DNA of 64,000 nt, from the NCBI RefSeq assembly GCF_947169445.1, contig NZ_CAMVPU010000013.1, forward strand, positions 25,007 to 89,006. Direction: 5' to 3'. Of the stretch, positions 18,102 through 26,724 are shown piece after piece. A program made the position numbers and the translations under genes. Within the stretch, counting starts at the first letter, position 1. Each line of letters opens with the position of its first letter. Under the pieces are notes generated by a model. It did not search any database and was not told the DNA's origin. It saw nothing but the letters and a program-made list of their open reading frames with translations. This stretch comes from an uncultured Butyrivibrio sp. GTDB lineage: Bacteria > Bacillota > Clostridia > Lachnospirales > Lachnospiraceae.

Positions 18102-19757
18102 ATGTCATTAGTAAATCTTCATTCACAACTTTTAAATCTCACACACCTGTGTAACAGATGTGCACTTCATATCAGAACTGATATGCTTGTTGCGGGATAT
18201 GAAGAAATAAAGACAATTACCTCAACTATCTCCACGCTTTTTGATACGTTGTCTTCTTCAGAATATCACAGCGCTGGCATTTTCAAGTCTCAGCTAATTG
18301 AAACATTAAAACAAATCATCGATGCTCAGCAAGCTTCATGCAATACGCTGTTAGCCGATGTATTGGAAGATACGCTTATCCCGCTTATTACTGACTTTAA
18401 TCATAAGATATGCGAACAGCTAAGTATTGAAGACATTGACTTTACCAAGGCAAATATGGATGCCATTTCTTATGATGCATTGGAAATCATTTCCTCTTTT
18501 CTAAATTCAGATGACATAAGTCTTCTCAATGAAGTAACACCTGTACTTACCAAATCCTGCGATATAACTTTTTCCATTAGATCAAAGGGCTTTCCTAATC
18601 CCAAATATGCAGCAAGCTGTGTAAATCCTTACCGCGAAGGACTGTTATATATTTCCCGTTACTACAAAGATTGCTTTCTATCTGTAACTCTTACCGGATG
18701 TGGCATGATTTACGAAGCTATGACACTTATTGATTCTGTATACGGTATAAATGTGCGTATTTTTGAGCAAAGCCCTCAAATGCTCAGGTACATTTTTAAA
18801 TATATTGATCTTACTTCTTATATAAAAGCTGGAAGACTAAGTTTTATTTTTCCCGAGAATACTTTCATGCTTTCATCCGCCATGGAAAACTGTTCTCTTA
18901 TGTGCAGAGAAGATTGTATTGACTATTTTGCCGAAGATATCAAAACTCCTCTTCGCAAATACCGCTCAGTTCTCCTTCCCACAAAGGAAAACTCACAACT
19001 CCTGTACTACAACTTTGGAATCAATAATTCACGTTTTGATGCATATGTATCAGAGATTGGAAAAGAGCTACATGATAAAACTATCTTTATTGTGGCAGGA
19101 GGCCCCTCTCTCTCCCCAAGCCTTGATATACTTAAAAAACATGCCAAAGACAGTATTATCATTTGTGTAGGTACTTCCTATGGATTACTGCACAAAAACA
19201 ATATTATTCCAAACCATATAATTATCAGTGACGGTCATATACTTATCAAGAAACAACTCATGAATGAGTTTGATTATGACAGAACATCACTTTTATATCT
19301 GGCGACTGCAAATTCAGAGACTGTAGACTTATTCAAAGGGAAAAGATACATTATTTATCAGGAGGGATTCGGAGAATCAGAAAAATGCGCACTCACAAAT
19401 GGACTTCCTCTTTTCAAGACCGGAGGCTCTGTTTCTACTCTAGCTCTTGACGTAGTCCTTCATTTTGAGCCGCAAAAGATTGTCTTCCTAGGTCTTGATC
19501 TGGCCTTTACCAACAACCAGGTTCATGCCGGAGATGTCCCTGAAAAAAAAGTTTTTTCAAATGACAACAATATTGTTGTAGAAAGCATACTGGGAACAAA
19601 AATATGTACATCCCTTGGTTTTGATTCCTTTCGTACTTGGATTGAAAACTATCTAAAAGATTACCAGGGCAACACAAAACTTATAAACATTTCAAACGGT
19701 GCCATGATACAGGGCATGGAAAACATAAACGTATCTGATGCATTACAGAGGTTTTAG
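18102..19757 (+). CDS. Motility-associated factor (MAF, DUF115) glycosyltransferase
   Basis: The 551-residue protein has the MAF/DUF115 (MptE-like) core: DKTIFIVAGGPSLSPSLDILKKHAKDSIIICVGTSYGLL (about 325-365), PNHIIISDGH, ALTNGLPLFKTGGSVSTLALDVVLHF and KIVFLGLDLAFTNNQVHA. MAF proteins transfer nonulosonic acids (pseudaminic or legionaminic acid) onto Ser/Thr of flagellin in the cytoplasm in Campylobacter, Aeromonas, Magnetospirillum and Geobacillus/Clostridium systems. The gene faces the legionaminic-acid genes and ends 16 bases from legC, so its likely donor is CMP-legionaminic acid and its likely acceptor is one or both flagellins in this window. The N-terminal 300 residues are the helical/second domain usual in the family. 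The length is normal for short MAFs. Confidence 0.9.
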   Translation: MSLVNLHSQLLNLTHLCNRCALHIRTDMLVAGYEEIKTITSTISTLFDTLSSSEYHSAGIFKSQLIETLKQIIDAQQASCNTLLADVLEDTLIPLITDFNHKICEQLSIEDIDFTKANMDAISYDALEIISSFLNSDDISLLNEVTPVLTKSCDITFSIRSKGFPNPKYAASCVNPYREGLLYISRYYKDCFLSVTLTGCGMIYEAMTLIDSVYGINVRIFEQSPQMLRYIFKYIDLTSYIKAGRLSFIFPENTFMLSSAMENCSLMCREDCIDYFAEDIKTPLRKYRSVLLPTKENSQLLYYNFGINNSRFDAYVSEIGKELHDKTIFIVAGGPSLSPSLDILKKHAKDSIIICVGTSYGLLHKNNIIPNHIIISDGHILIKKQLMNEFDYDRTSLLYLATANSETVDLFKGKRYIIYQEGFGESEKCALTNGLPLFKTGGSVSTLALDVVLHFEPQKIVFLGLDLAFTNNQVHAGDVPEKKVFSNDNNIVVESILGTKICTSLGFDSFRTWIENYLKDYQGNTKLINISNGAMIQGMENINVSDALQRF

Positions 19758-19773
19758 AACCACTATTACACTT

Positions 19774-20922
19774 TTATGATAGTATCGACTTAACCATGGA
19801 AATCACCTGTTCCAGTTCACTATTGGTAAGATTGGTACTACATGGCAATGTAATTATCCTCTGCCAAAGATGCTCCGAAACATCAACTTTACTTCTTGGG
19901 CAATCCAAATAGGGCTTCTGCAAATGAACCGGTTTCCAGAATGGACGGACTTCAATATCTGCTTTTTTCATAGTTTGACAAAAGGCCTTTACGTCATCTA
20001 TTGTTTTCCCTTCCGATAGCACTATTCCAGAAAACCAGCAGGAGGCCCCATCTGTTGTTCGGAAAAAAGAGATTTTTCCTTCCTCCTCCATGTCCTTAAG
20101 CTTTTCTTCATAGTACGAGCGTACCTTACGCTTTATATGTACAAACTCTTCAAGTCTTTCCATCTGGGCCACTCCAACAGCGGCCTGAATATTCGTCATA
20201 CGGTAGTTGAAACCCACCTCATCAAAATCATAATCAGGATATACCCGAGCTGTTGTAGTCAGATGCCTAACGTGCTGCAAAAGCTCTTTATTGCATCCCA
20301 CAACGGCACCTCCGCCGCCGCAGGTTACGGTCTTATTACCGTTAAAAGACAAAACACTTAAATCAGCCAGCTTTCCAAAATCACAGCCTCCATACGTTGC
20401 CCCAATGGCACAGGCTGCATCGACAATAAGTGGTAGTCCGTACTCATCTGCAATTTCTCTGAAAGCCCCCATATCCGGAATATTCCCAAGCGTATATACC
20501 GGCATTATTGCAGCAACTCTCTTGCCTGTACTTTTCTCGTATAGTTCCCCATCCCTTTTCTCACAACGTTCTTTAATCTCATATTTTACGAGCTTCGGAT
20601 CAAGACACCAGTCTTCCTTGCTTATATCCATCAGCCATGAATCTGCTCCACAGTGTCTCACTGCATTTGCAGTCGCTATAAAGGTAAATGTCGGAATAAT
20701 GACCAGATCTCCATAATCCACACCCACAACCGTAAGTGCTGCATGAATTCCGGTGGTACCTGAACTGGTAGCTACAGCGTCAACACTCCCAGTTGCCTCA
20801 GCAACCATGCTCTCGAACCTTGTAACATACTCACCAACTGATGAAACATATGTCGTATCTATACAATTATCAAGATATTTCTTTTCATTTCCCTTCAGAT
20901 TCGGCATCGCCAATGGAATCAT
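19774..20922 (-). CDS. legC: LegC: PLP-dependent 4-aminotransferase of the legionaminic-acid pathway
   Basis: The 382-residue enzyme is of the DegT/DnrJ/EryC1/StrS aminotransferase family. SSGTTGIHAAL (residues 53-62) binds the cofactor phosphate, LIVDAACAIGATY has the PLP-ring Asp (168), and LSFNGNKTVTCGGGG has the Schiff-base Lys (about 197). In this pathway it puts the 4-amino group on the 4-keto-6-deoxy sugar nucleotide made by LegB, using glutamate as donor. The gene order legC-legF-legG-legI-legH-ptmE, all on the minus strand with 0-30 base gaps, supports the specific name. It is the last gene of that operon, ending tail to tail with the MAF gene. Confidence 0.88.
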   Translation of the reverse strand: MIPLAMPNLKGNEKKYLDNCIDTTYVSSVGEYVTRFESMVAEATGSVDAVATSSGTTGIHAALTVVGVDYGDLVIIPTFTFIATANAVRHCGADSWLMDISKEDWCLDPKLVKYEIKERCEKRDGELYEKSTGKRVAAIMPVYTLGNIPDMGAFREIADEYGLPLIVDAACAIGATYGGCDFGKLADLSVLSFNGNKTVTCGGGGAVVGCNKELLQHVRHLTTTARVYPDYDFDEVGFNYRMTNIQAAVGVAQMERLEEFVHIKRKVRSYYEEKLKDMEEEGKISFFRTTDGASCWFSGIVLSEGKTIDDVKAFCQTMKKADIEVRPFWKPVHLQKPYLDCPRSKVDVSEHLWQRIITLPCSTNLTNSELEQVISMVKSILS

Positions 20923-20949
20923 TTAAACATCCTCACATTTTTTGCTATA

Positions 20950-21648
20950 TTACTTATTCCAAAAATCTTTCTGAGACATGATCACTTCAGCCAGTTTAAA
21001 ATCCATTTCGGTATCTATATCTATACTTCTCTCCTGAGGCATCACATATGCAAAAGATCCTTTCCTGTAGAGGAAATGGTCCTTTTCATATTTTGAAATA
21101 TCAACTATATAAATTGCCCCATTTAGGCGATAGAATTTCCCGGCATTCTGTCTGCTTACTATCGATTCTTCATTTACAAAATCTATAAATTCACCATTAT
21201 CCGGAAGATGCCCGCACCACAATGGTGAATGCTCAGCTTCGCATACAGATACAACTGCAAAAGAAGCTTTTTCTTCATATAGCCGATAAGCATTCACAAT
21301 GTCATCCTCTGTTCTAAGCGGTGAGGTAGGCTGTAACAGGCAGAATGTATCAAACTCTCTTCCAAGCCTTCTATACCCTCCAAGCACTTCATCTATCATA
21401 TCCCAAGAGGATGCCTCATCTCCTGATGTCAACCCGCTTCGCAGAAAGGGAACGCTTGCCCCATACTTTTGGGCTAAATCTGCATACTCTACGGAATCTG
21501 TTGAAACCATAACTTCATCGAAACATCCTGATGCAAGTGCAGCTCCTATGCTGTATGAAATTAATGGTTTGCCGCAAAGCTCCCTAATATTTTTATCAAT
21601 AATCCCTTTAGAGCCGCTTCTGGCAGGTATTATCGCTATATTCTTCAT
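20950..21648 (-). CDS. legF: LegF: CMP-legionaminic acid synthetase
   Basis: A 232-residue member of the CMP-sialate synthetase (NeuA/KpsU) family. IIPARSGSKGIIDKNIRELCGKPLISYSI is the CTP-binding loop at the N-terminus, followed by MVSTDSVEYADLAQKYGA, LLQPTSPLRTEDDI and a C-terminal IDIDTEMDFKLAEVIM that carries the metal-binding Asp residues. It joins CTP and the nonulosonic acid to give the CMP-activated donor for the MAF glycosyltransferase. Pseudaminate and sialate enzymes look alike; legionaminate is chosen because ptmE and a hydrolysing epimerase (LegG type) are in the same operon. Confidence 0.88.
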   Translation of the reverse strand: MKNIAIIPARSGSKGIIDKNIRELCGKPLISYSIGAALASGCFDEVMVSTDSVEYADLAQKYGASVPFLRSGLTSGDEASSWDMIDEVLGGYRRLGREFDTFCLLQPTSPLRTEDDIVNAYRLYEEKASFAVVSVCEAEHSPLWCGHLPDNGEFIDFVNEESIVSRQNAGKFYRLNGAIYIVDISKYEKDHFLYRKGSFAYVMPQERSIDIDTEMDFKLAEVIMSQKDFWNK

Positions 21649-21651
21649 CTA

Positions 21652-22806
21652 TCAGCCAAGATCATAGAATTTCTTCTTAAGATCTATCCTCCCATTTGCA
21701 ACAGTCTCTACTATCTTTTCTGCAATCCGTGCTGCAGCATCGCCCGTTCCATAAGGTGATAAAACTTTTTCACAAACAATTTTGTGTTCATCACTCATAG
21801 CAGTTTTAATCGCATCAACAATACTCTTACAATCAGTTCTACAATTGATCACACTATCAGATTTAAGTCTTCCCTTTTGCCTGTCACCAATATTTACAGT
21901 CGGTACATGCAGCGCGGGAGCTTCTATAATTCCGCTAGAGGAATTGCCCAGCACAAACTCCGCATACTTCATAAGTGATATATATTTTTTTGCTCCAAGA
22001 GAAGTATAAACATTCAAGTTAGATATTTCTGGCTCTGCTTCATCCAAAAGCTGATTTATTCTGCCACCGCCCTGGTCAGCGTTTGCCTTAGTTACAATAA
22101 ACTCAATTTCAGGGAAAGCACGTATCGCGCCAAGAAACCGGGCAATAAGCTCATCCACTTTTTCATCCCCCAGCGTAACTGGATGATATGTACAAAGAGC
22201 ATATCTGCATTCATCCAATCCGATTTCCTTCAGTGCCTCCTTTTTACTATCGCATGGAAGCGTAAGAATATTATCTATACTAGTAGAGCCATAATTAAAT
22301 ACATGCTCCGGATCCTCCCCTAGTTGTATAACACGTTTTCTGCTCTCCTCATTAGATACAAAATGAAGATAACTCATTTTAGTTATGGAATGTCTAATCC
22401 ACTCATCCATAGCTCCCTCTGTGGTATCTCCACCGCACAAATGAAAAATAGGTGTTCTTGTATTACAAGCCGCTATCGCAATAGATAGTATTTCGTATCT
22501 ATCTCCCAGAAGAACCACTGCTTCATAGTTTTCTTTGTAAAAAAGCCTGGCAAAACGCTTTATTGTTTCTGCCTGATTATCAGATATATCTATGGAAGAA
22601 GACGATTCTACAGGTATTTCTATCCTATGATCTATTCTCTCTGAAATCTCATCTACAGTCATCCCATAGAGCTTGCTAAGGTGAGTTCCTGTAACAACCA
22701 GATCTATCCCCAGATCATCATTCTCTTTTTTTCGTAGTTTACTTATTAGAGGAGAAAGCAGACCATATTCAGCTCTTGTAGAAGTTACAACCGCAATCTT
22801 TTTCAT
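21652..22806 (-). CDS. legG: LegG: hydrolysing 2-epimerase of the diacetylbacillosamine nucleotide (NeuC family)
   Basis: A 384-residue GT-B-like epimerase. VVTSTRAEYGLLSPLISKL at the N-terminus, AVVLLGDRYEILSIAIAA, IFHLCGGDTTEGAMDEWIRHSITKMSYLHF and FVLGNSSSGIIEAPALHVPTVNIGDRQKGRL are all NeuC/LegG signatures. It removes the nucleotide and inverts C2, giving 2,4-diacetamido-2,4,6-trideoxy-mannose for LegI. Presence of this enzyme separates the legionaminic route from the pseudaminic one, where a non-hydrolysing step and PseG are used. Its start overlaps the end of legI by four bases. The final residues overlap only the intergenic DNA before legF. Confidence 0.9.
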   Translation of the reverse strand: MKKIAVVTSTRAEYGLLSPLISKLRKKENDDLGIDLVVTGTHLSKLYGMTVDEISERIDHRIEIPVESSSSIDISDNQAETIKRFARLFYKENYEAVVLLGDRYEILSIAIAACNTRTPIFHLCGGDTTEGAMDEWIRHSITKMSYLHFVSNEESRKRVIQLGEDPEHVFNYGSTSIDNILTLPCDSKKEALKEIGLDECRYALCTYHPVTLGDEKVDELIARFLGAIRAFPEIEFIVTKANADQGGGRINQLLDEAEPEISNLNVYTSLGAKKYISLMKYAEFVLGNSSSGIIEAPALHVPTVNIGDRQKGRLKSDSVINCRTDCKSIVDAIKTAMSDEHKIVCEKVLSPYGTGDAAARIAEKIVETVANGRIDLKKKFYDLG

Positions 22807-23795
22807 ACTTCTATAGACTCATCCTCATCAAAATCTCTAATAGCTCTTGTTCCAATAACTTCATTCCATCTCATGGGGCTTATTCCTGTCCCTGGCCGTT
22901 TTGTAGTTAGATTTCTTTCATCTAGAACTTCTCCGGCTTTTATATTTCTTTTGGCGACAATACTCTTCCTCGCAGCTTTAATATTCTTCACCTCAGAATT
23001 AGAAGGCTCCTTAATGCCATTTCCCATGGCTTTTTCAATGTTTCTTATACTCGTGACCATAGCCGCAAGTTCATCCGGTTCTAAACTAGCCTTATGGTCA
23101 GGCCCTTCCATGTTTCTGTCCAATGTAAAATGTTTTTCAATAACAGTTGCCCCAAGTGCGACCGCAGCAATAGGTACCTCAATTCCGTTAGTATGATCGG
23201 AATAACCCACTTCCACCTTAAATGCTTCATTCATGGTCTTCATCACCTTTAAGTTCACGTCCTCGTAGGGCGTCGGATACTCAGTATTACAGTGAAGAAG
23301 CTTTATATCATTGGCGCCGTTATCTCTTAAAACGCTTATGGCATCCTCAATTTCCTTCATATTACACATTCCGGTGGACATAACAACAGGCTTCCCAGTC
23401 CTTGCTATAGCTACAAGATATGGATAATTAGTAATTTCACCTGACGGGATCTTCCAAAATGGCATATCTATAGAATTCAAAAAAGCAATACTATCAAGAT
23501 CAAAAGGAGTCGACAAAAATGTAATACCTACTTTGCCACAGTACTCCTTAAGCCCTAAGAATTCATCATAGGAGAGTTCCAGTTTTCTGAGCATATCACT
23601 TTGGGATCCATCACCCGTAATTTTTCTTTGATATTCGGCCTTTTTAGCATTATCGGAAACCAGATTTTTAGTTTTAAACGTCTGAAACTTTATGCAATCA
23701 GCCCCCGCAGTCTTTGCGGCATCTACTAGCCTGCAAGCAAGTTCATAGCTACCATTATGATTCACTCCTGCTTCAGCAATTATATAAACTCCCAT
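22803..23795 (-). CDS. legI: LegI: N,N'-diacetyllegionaminic acid synthase (NeuB family)
   Basis: A 330-residue enzyme with the NeuB TIM barrel followed by the antifreeze-like SAF domain. IIAEAGVNHNGSYELACRLVDAAKTAGADCIKFQTF is the family N-terminus, STGMCNMKEIEDAI and LLHCNTEYPTPYEDVNL line the active site, GYSDHTNGIEVPIAAVALGATVIEKHFTLDRNMEGPDHKASLEP is strongly conserved, and the SAF domain begins at KSIVAKRNIKAGEVL. It condenses the 6-deoxy-mannosamine derivative with phosphoenolpyruvate. The overlap with legG and zero-to-one base spacing to legH indicate a single transcript. Confidence 0.92.
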   Translation of the reverse strand: MGVYIIAEAGVNHNGSYELACRLVDAAKTAGADCIKFQTFKTKNLVSDNAKKAEYQRKITGDGSQSDMLRKLELSYDEFLGLKEYCGKVGITFLSTPFDLDSIAFLNSIDMPFWKIPSGEITNYPYLVAIARTGKPVVMSTGMCNMKEIEDAISVLRDNGANDIKLLHCNTEYPTPYEDVNLKVMKTMNEAFKVEVGYSDHTNGIEVPIAAVALGATVIEKHFTLDRNMEGPDHKASLEPDELAAMVTSIRNIEKAMGNGIKEPSNSEVKNIKAARKSIVAKRNIKAGEVLDERNLTTKRPGTGISPMRWNEVIGTRAIRDFDEDESIEV

Positions 23796-24431
23796 TTATT
23801 CCACCACCCTGCATGGATTTCCATATGCAGTAACATTATCTGGAATATCCTTTACTACCACACTGCCAATTCCTATAACAGAATCAGAGCCTATTGAAAT
23901 GCTCTGCCTGACAACTGTTCCCGCTCCAACATGAGTATTTGCCCCAACATATACCTGCCCACACAATGTAACAGCTGTACTCACATGACAAAGCTCTTCA
24001 ATACAGCAGTCATGCTCTATTATTGCACCGGTGTTTATAATTGCACTGTCGCCAATCCTTGTTCCCGAGCCTATTATCACTCCTTTTCCTATATAGGTCC
24101 CTTTTCCGATTTGCACATCTCTTGCAACTATAGCAGAAGAATCCATGATAACAGGCATATTAAAAGGCATTTCTTTCAACATATTATAAAGCCTTTGCCT
24201 TACCGCAGTAGAGCCGATGCTCCCAACAGTGATAAAGACATCTGTCCATCCCTCGTTAAACAATCTCGGAAGATCATCATCTGTCCCTACAATCGGAATA
24301 TCAAATACAGGCTCGGAATCATCATTTACGACAATCCCGATTTTCTCATATTCCTCGCTATTTCTAATACTGTCAGAAACAGATTTACAATGTCCACCGC
24401 TTCCCAATAATAACAGACTTTTGGAACTCAT
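23796..24431 (-). CDS. legH: LegH: N-acetyltransferase of the NeuD/PglD type
   Basis: The 211-residue protein has the PglD-type N-terminal Rossmann-like domain (LLLGSGGHCKSVSDSI) and a C-terminal left-handed beta-helix with hexapeptide repeats (IGKGTYIGKGVIIGSGTRIGDSAIINTGAIIEHDC, then ISIGSDSVIGIGSVVVKDIPD). The His in IEHDC is in the position of the catalytic base in PglD. It acetylates the 4-amino group using acetyl-CoA. It lies between legI and ptmE with only one base between it and legI. Confidence 0.88.
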   Translation of the reverse strand: MSSKSLLLLGSGGHCKSVSDSIRNSEEYEKIGIVVNDDSEPVFDIPIVGTDDDLPRLFNEGWTDVFITVGSIGSTAVRQRLYNMLKEMPFNMPVIMDSSAIVARDVQIGKGTYIGKGVIIGSGTRIGDSAIINTGAIIEHDCCIEELCHVSTAVTLCGQVYVGANTHVGAGTVVRQSISIGSDSVIGIGSVVVKDIPDNVTAYGNPCRVVE

Positions 24432-24436
24432 ATAAC

Positions 24437-25489
24437 CTATTCTCCATAAAGCTTTTTTCTCATCTTTTCAAGTTCATCAAACTGCCCCATATCCATCCAG
24501 TTATTCTCCGATACCGGATACACCGCAACTTTCCTTCCTTTTTGGCGCTGTCTTTCAATGACTTCAGGGAAACCAATTGCTTCCCCTTCCTTCATATCTT
24601 CCAGAACTATTGGCTCAACAATATATATTCCGGTATTTGTCAAAAAAGACATAAGCGGCTTTTCCTTCATGGATTCGTAGACTCCACCTTCACCCATCTC
24701 CACTACGCCATAGGGAATACTTATATTCTTATACACACATATCATTGTAATTGCATTGTTACCCTTTTTATGAAACTCCAGCATCGGCTTATAATTGGCG
24801 GTAAGAAGTGCATCACAATTTGCAAAGAAAAAGGTAGAATCAAGTTTTCCTTTTAGAAGGCTCAGTCCCCCTCCTGTTCCAAGTGGTTCTTCCTCATCAT
24901 GCCAGGTAATGTCATATTTTCTCTCGTTCTCAGCAAAATACGTTTTTATGAGCTCTTTTTTATAATTCACAATTATATGAAAAGCGTTGCAACTATAGGA
25001 CTGATACTCCTGCATGATAAGCTCTATGATTGGAAGTTCTCCCACAGGTATCAGAGGTTTTGGCAGTACCTTTGTAAATGGATCAAGCCTGGTTCCTCTT
25101 CCACCAGCATTTATCACCACAGGAACGTTTAAGCGTTCGCGCTGTTTCTTATCCCCTTCACCATCTCCTGTATAGATGTCCTTTAATATTCCCTTGGTAT
25201 CAATAATTGGAATGGCAATCCAGTTTCGTTTATGGTAGAGCTTTTTGGCCTCAGTAAGATTTGAGGCATGCTTAGGGCTGTGATTTGCTGCCTTATCAGC
25301 ATCATCTTCAAGCTTTCCACCCGCCAATAGCCAGCGTCTTATATCACCATCCGTAATACATGCAGACAGACTGCCATTATCGTTTAGCAAAAATAGAATG
25401 CCATGAGCATTTGCATCTATTTTCTGCATTGCCTGATTGATTGATATTGTCTCATTTTCGGTATACTTTTGAAGTTCCTCAGTATTCAT
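24437..25489 (-). CDS. ptmE: PtmE-like nucleotidyltransferase with CBS domains (GDP-GlcN/GlcNAc formation)
   Basis: I choose the ATG of MNTEELQKYT, one base after the stop of the upstream gene; a TTG at 25513 would add eight residues. Residues 1-115 are a pair of CBS motifs (ISINQAMQKID, SACITDGDIRRWL, IPIIDTKGIL), followed by a guanylyltransferase-like domain beginning VVINAGGRGTRLDPFTKVLPKPLIPVGELPI. This layout matches PtmE of the Campylobacter jejuni legionaminic pathway, which feeds GDP-glucosamine derivatives to LegB. It therefore argues that the route here uses GDP-linked rather than UDP-linked intermediates. It is the first pathway gene of the operon. Confidence 0.85.
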   Translation of the reverse strand: MNTEELQKYTENETISINQAMQKIDANAHGILFLLNDNGSLSACITDGDIRRWLLAGGKLEDDADKAANHSPKHASNLTEAKKLYHKRNWIAIPIIDTKGILKDIYTGDGEGDKKQRERLNVPVVINAGGRGTRLDPFTKVLPKPLIPVGELPIIELIMQEYQSYSCNAFHIIVNYKKELIKTYFAENERKYDITWHDEEEPLGTGGGLSLLKGKLDSTFFFANCDALLTANYKPMLEFHKKGNNAITMICVYKNISIPYGVVEMGEGGVYESMKEKPLMSFLTNTGIYIVEPIVLEDMKEGEAIGFPEVIERQRQKGRKVAVYPVSENNWMDMGQFDELEKMRKKLYGE

Positions 25490-25490
25490 C

Positions 25491-26666
25491 TTATATACCC
25501 GCTCTCTTATCAAAGACTATTTCCATCATCTTTCTGATTCTGTCACGATATCTAAAATCCCGCTTTACCTTCTCCAGACCTGCAGCAGCTATTCGCATTC
25601 TTTCTTCCTCATGTTCCAAATAGTAGCCTGCAAGTTCAACCGCTTCATCAATATTGTGAAACAGCACAACTTCTTTTTTATCCTCAAGCCACTCCATAAG
25701 TTCAGGCTGTGCGTTGGATAAAAGAAAGCCACCGCAGCCAAGTATGTCCAACGCCCGAAGTGGGATAGCACTCTGTGCAGCTCTAAGACTCCAATTCAAA
25801 TTAATCTTGCTTGATTTAAAAAGAGCTGGCATTTCCTCGTTATAGTCAAGCGGGCCATGTATATGAACATTCTTAAGAATATCTTTCTCCCTTTCACCCG
25901 CCTCATAAGTATAAAGATGCGTATCGTATCTTCTACCCATAACTTCCAGAATGCTAATCCTGTCCAGATAAGTAACATATTCAGAAACAGCATAGGATAA
26001 CTGAAGCTTATTTATAGAAAGGTCATAGCCGTTTTTCCTATATTCCTGATTGATACTATCAATTATTGACTCCGTTATGAGATCATCAACAATATATCTG
26101 TCCGTTATACCACTCTGAGTTACCACAAGTTTATTGAGATACTGCGCCAGCTCACCCTTTAATCCTGCTGTTATCACATTAAGTTGGGACTTATATAGTT
26201 TTCCCATGAACGATATATCATTCTCATATTTTTTTGAAGGTACTATTTTTTCATATTTCCCAGTATTTACTCCAAGCGGCATATGAAAAAAGCGTGTATA
26301 TCCCATTTTGAGATATTTCTGAACTTCAAGCCTGTCAAACAGAAACATGAAATTGGTATCGTACTCCATTTGACTACACGGAACCACATTCATAGGAGTA
26401 TCATAAGTCCATGCTAAATATTTAATATTCTTGTTATGGCAAACCGTAGCAATTACCGGATAGAAGTTCGTCGAAAAGATAAGATCATACCTAATCTTGG
26501 TAAGCTCTGTCTCCAGCAACTCTGCAAACTCGTCATTGATATACACATCCTTTCCCTTAAAAAGATATGTAAGTTCATTAACATTCTCTTTTCCATACAT
26601 TTCAGTAAGAGCTTCCATTATGTCTTTATGAATATAAGAATATGGATTTATGACAAGTATTCTCAA
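25491..26666 (-). CDS. CgeB-like glycosyltransferase
   Basis: A 391-residue member of the CgeB/DUF3880 group: LIFSTNFYPVIATVCHNKNIKYLAWTYDTP, then NDISFMGKLYKSQ, DYNEEMPALFKSSKINLNWSLRA and IPLRALDILGCGGFLLSNAQPE, ending in YYLEHEEERMRIAAAG. NLNWSLRA replaces the NLNITLRS of most paralogs here, and ISFMGKL replaces ISFVGSL, so it may belong to a separate subgroup. It is immediately upstream of ptmE, with its stop one base before that ATG, so a glycosyltransferase and the donor pathway are co-transcribed. Confidence 0.9.
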   Translation of the reverse strand: MRILVINPYSYIHKDIMEALTEMYGKENVNELTYLFKGKDVYINDEFAELLETELTKIRYDLIFSTNFYPVIATVCHNKNIKYLAWTYDTPMNVVPCSQMEYDTNFMFLFDRLEVQKYLKMGYTRFFHMPLGVNTGKYEKIVPSKKYENDISFMGKLYKSQLNVITAGLKGELAQYLNKLVVTQSGITDRYIVDDLITESIIDSINQEYRKNGYDLSINKLQLSYAVSEYVTYLDRISILEVMGRRYDTHLYTYEAGEREKDILKNVHIHGPLDYNEEMPALFKSSKINLNWSLRAAQSAIPLRALDILGCGGFLLSNAQPELMEWLEDKKEVVLFHNIDEAVELAGYYLEHEEERMRIAAAGLEKVKRDFRYRDRIRKMMEIVFDKRAGI

Positions 26667-26724
26667 TTATTATCCTCTTCTAAGCATTCCATTTCTCTAT
26701 CAACCATATAACCAGCATAAATTT

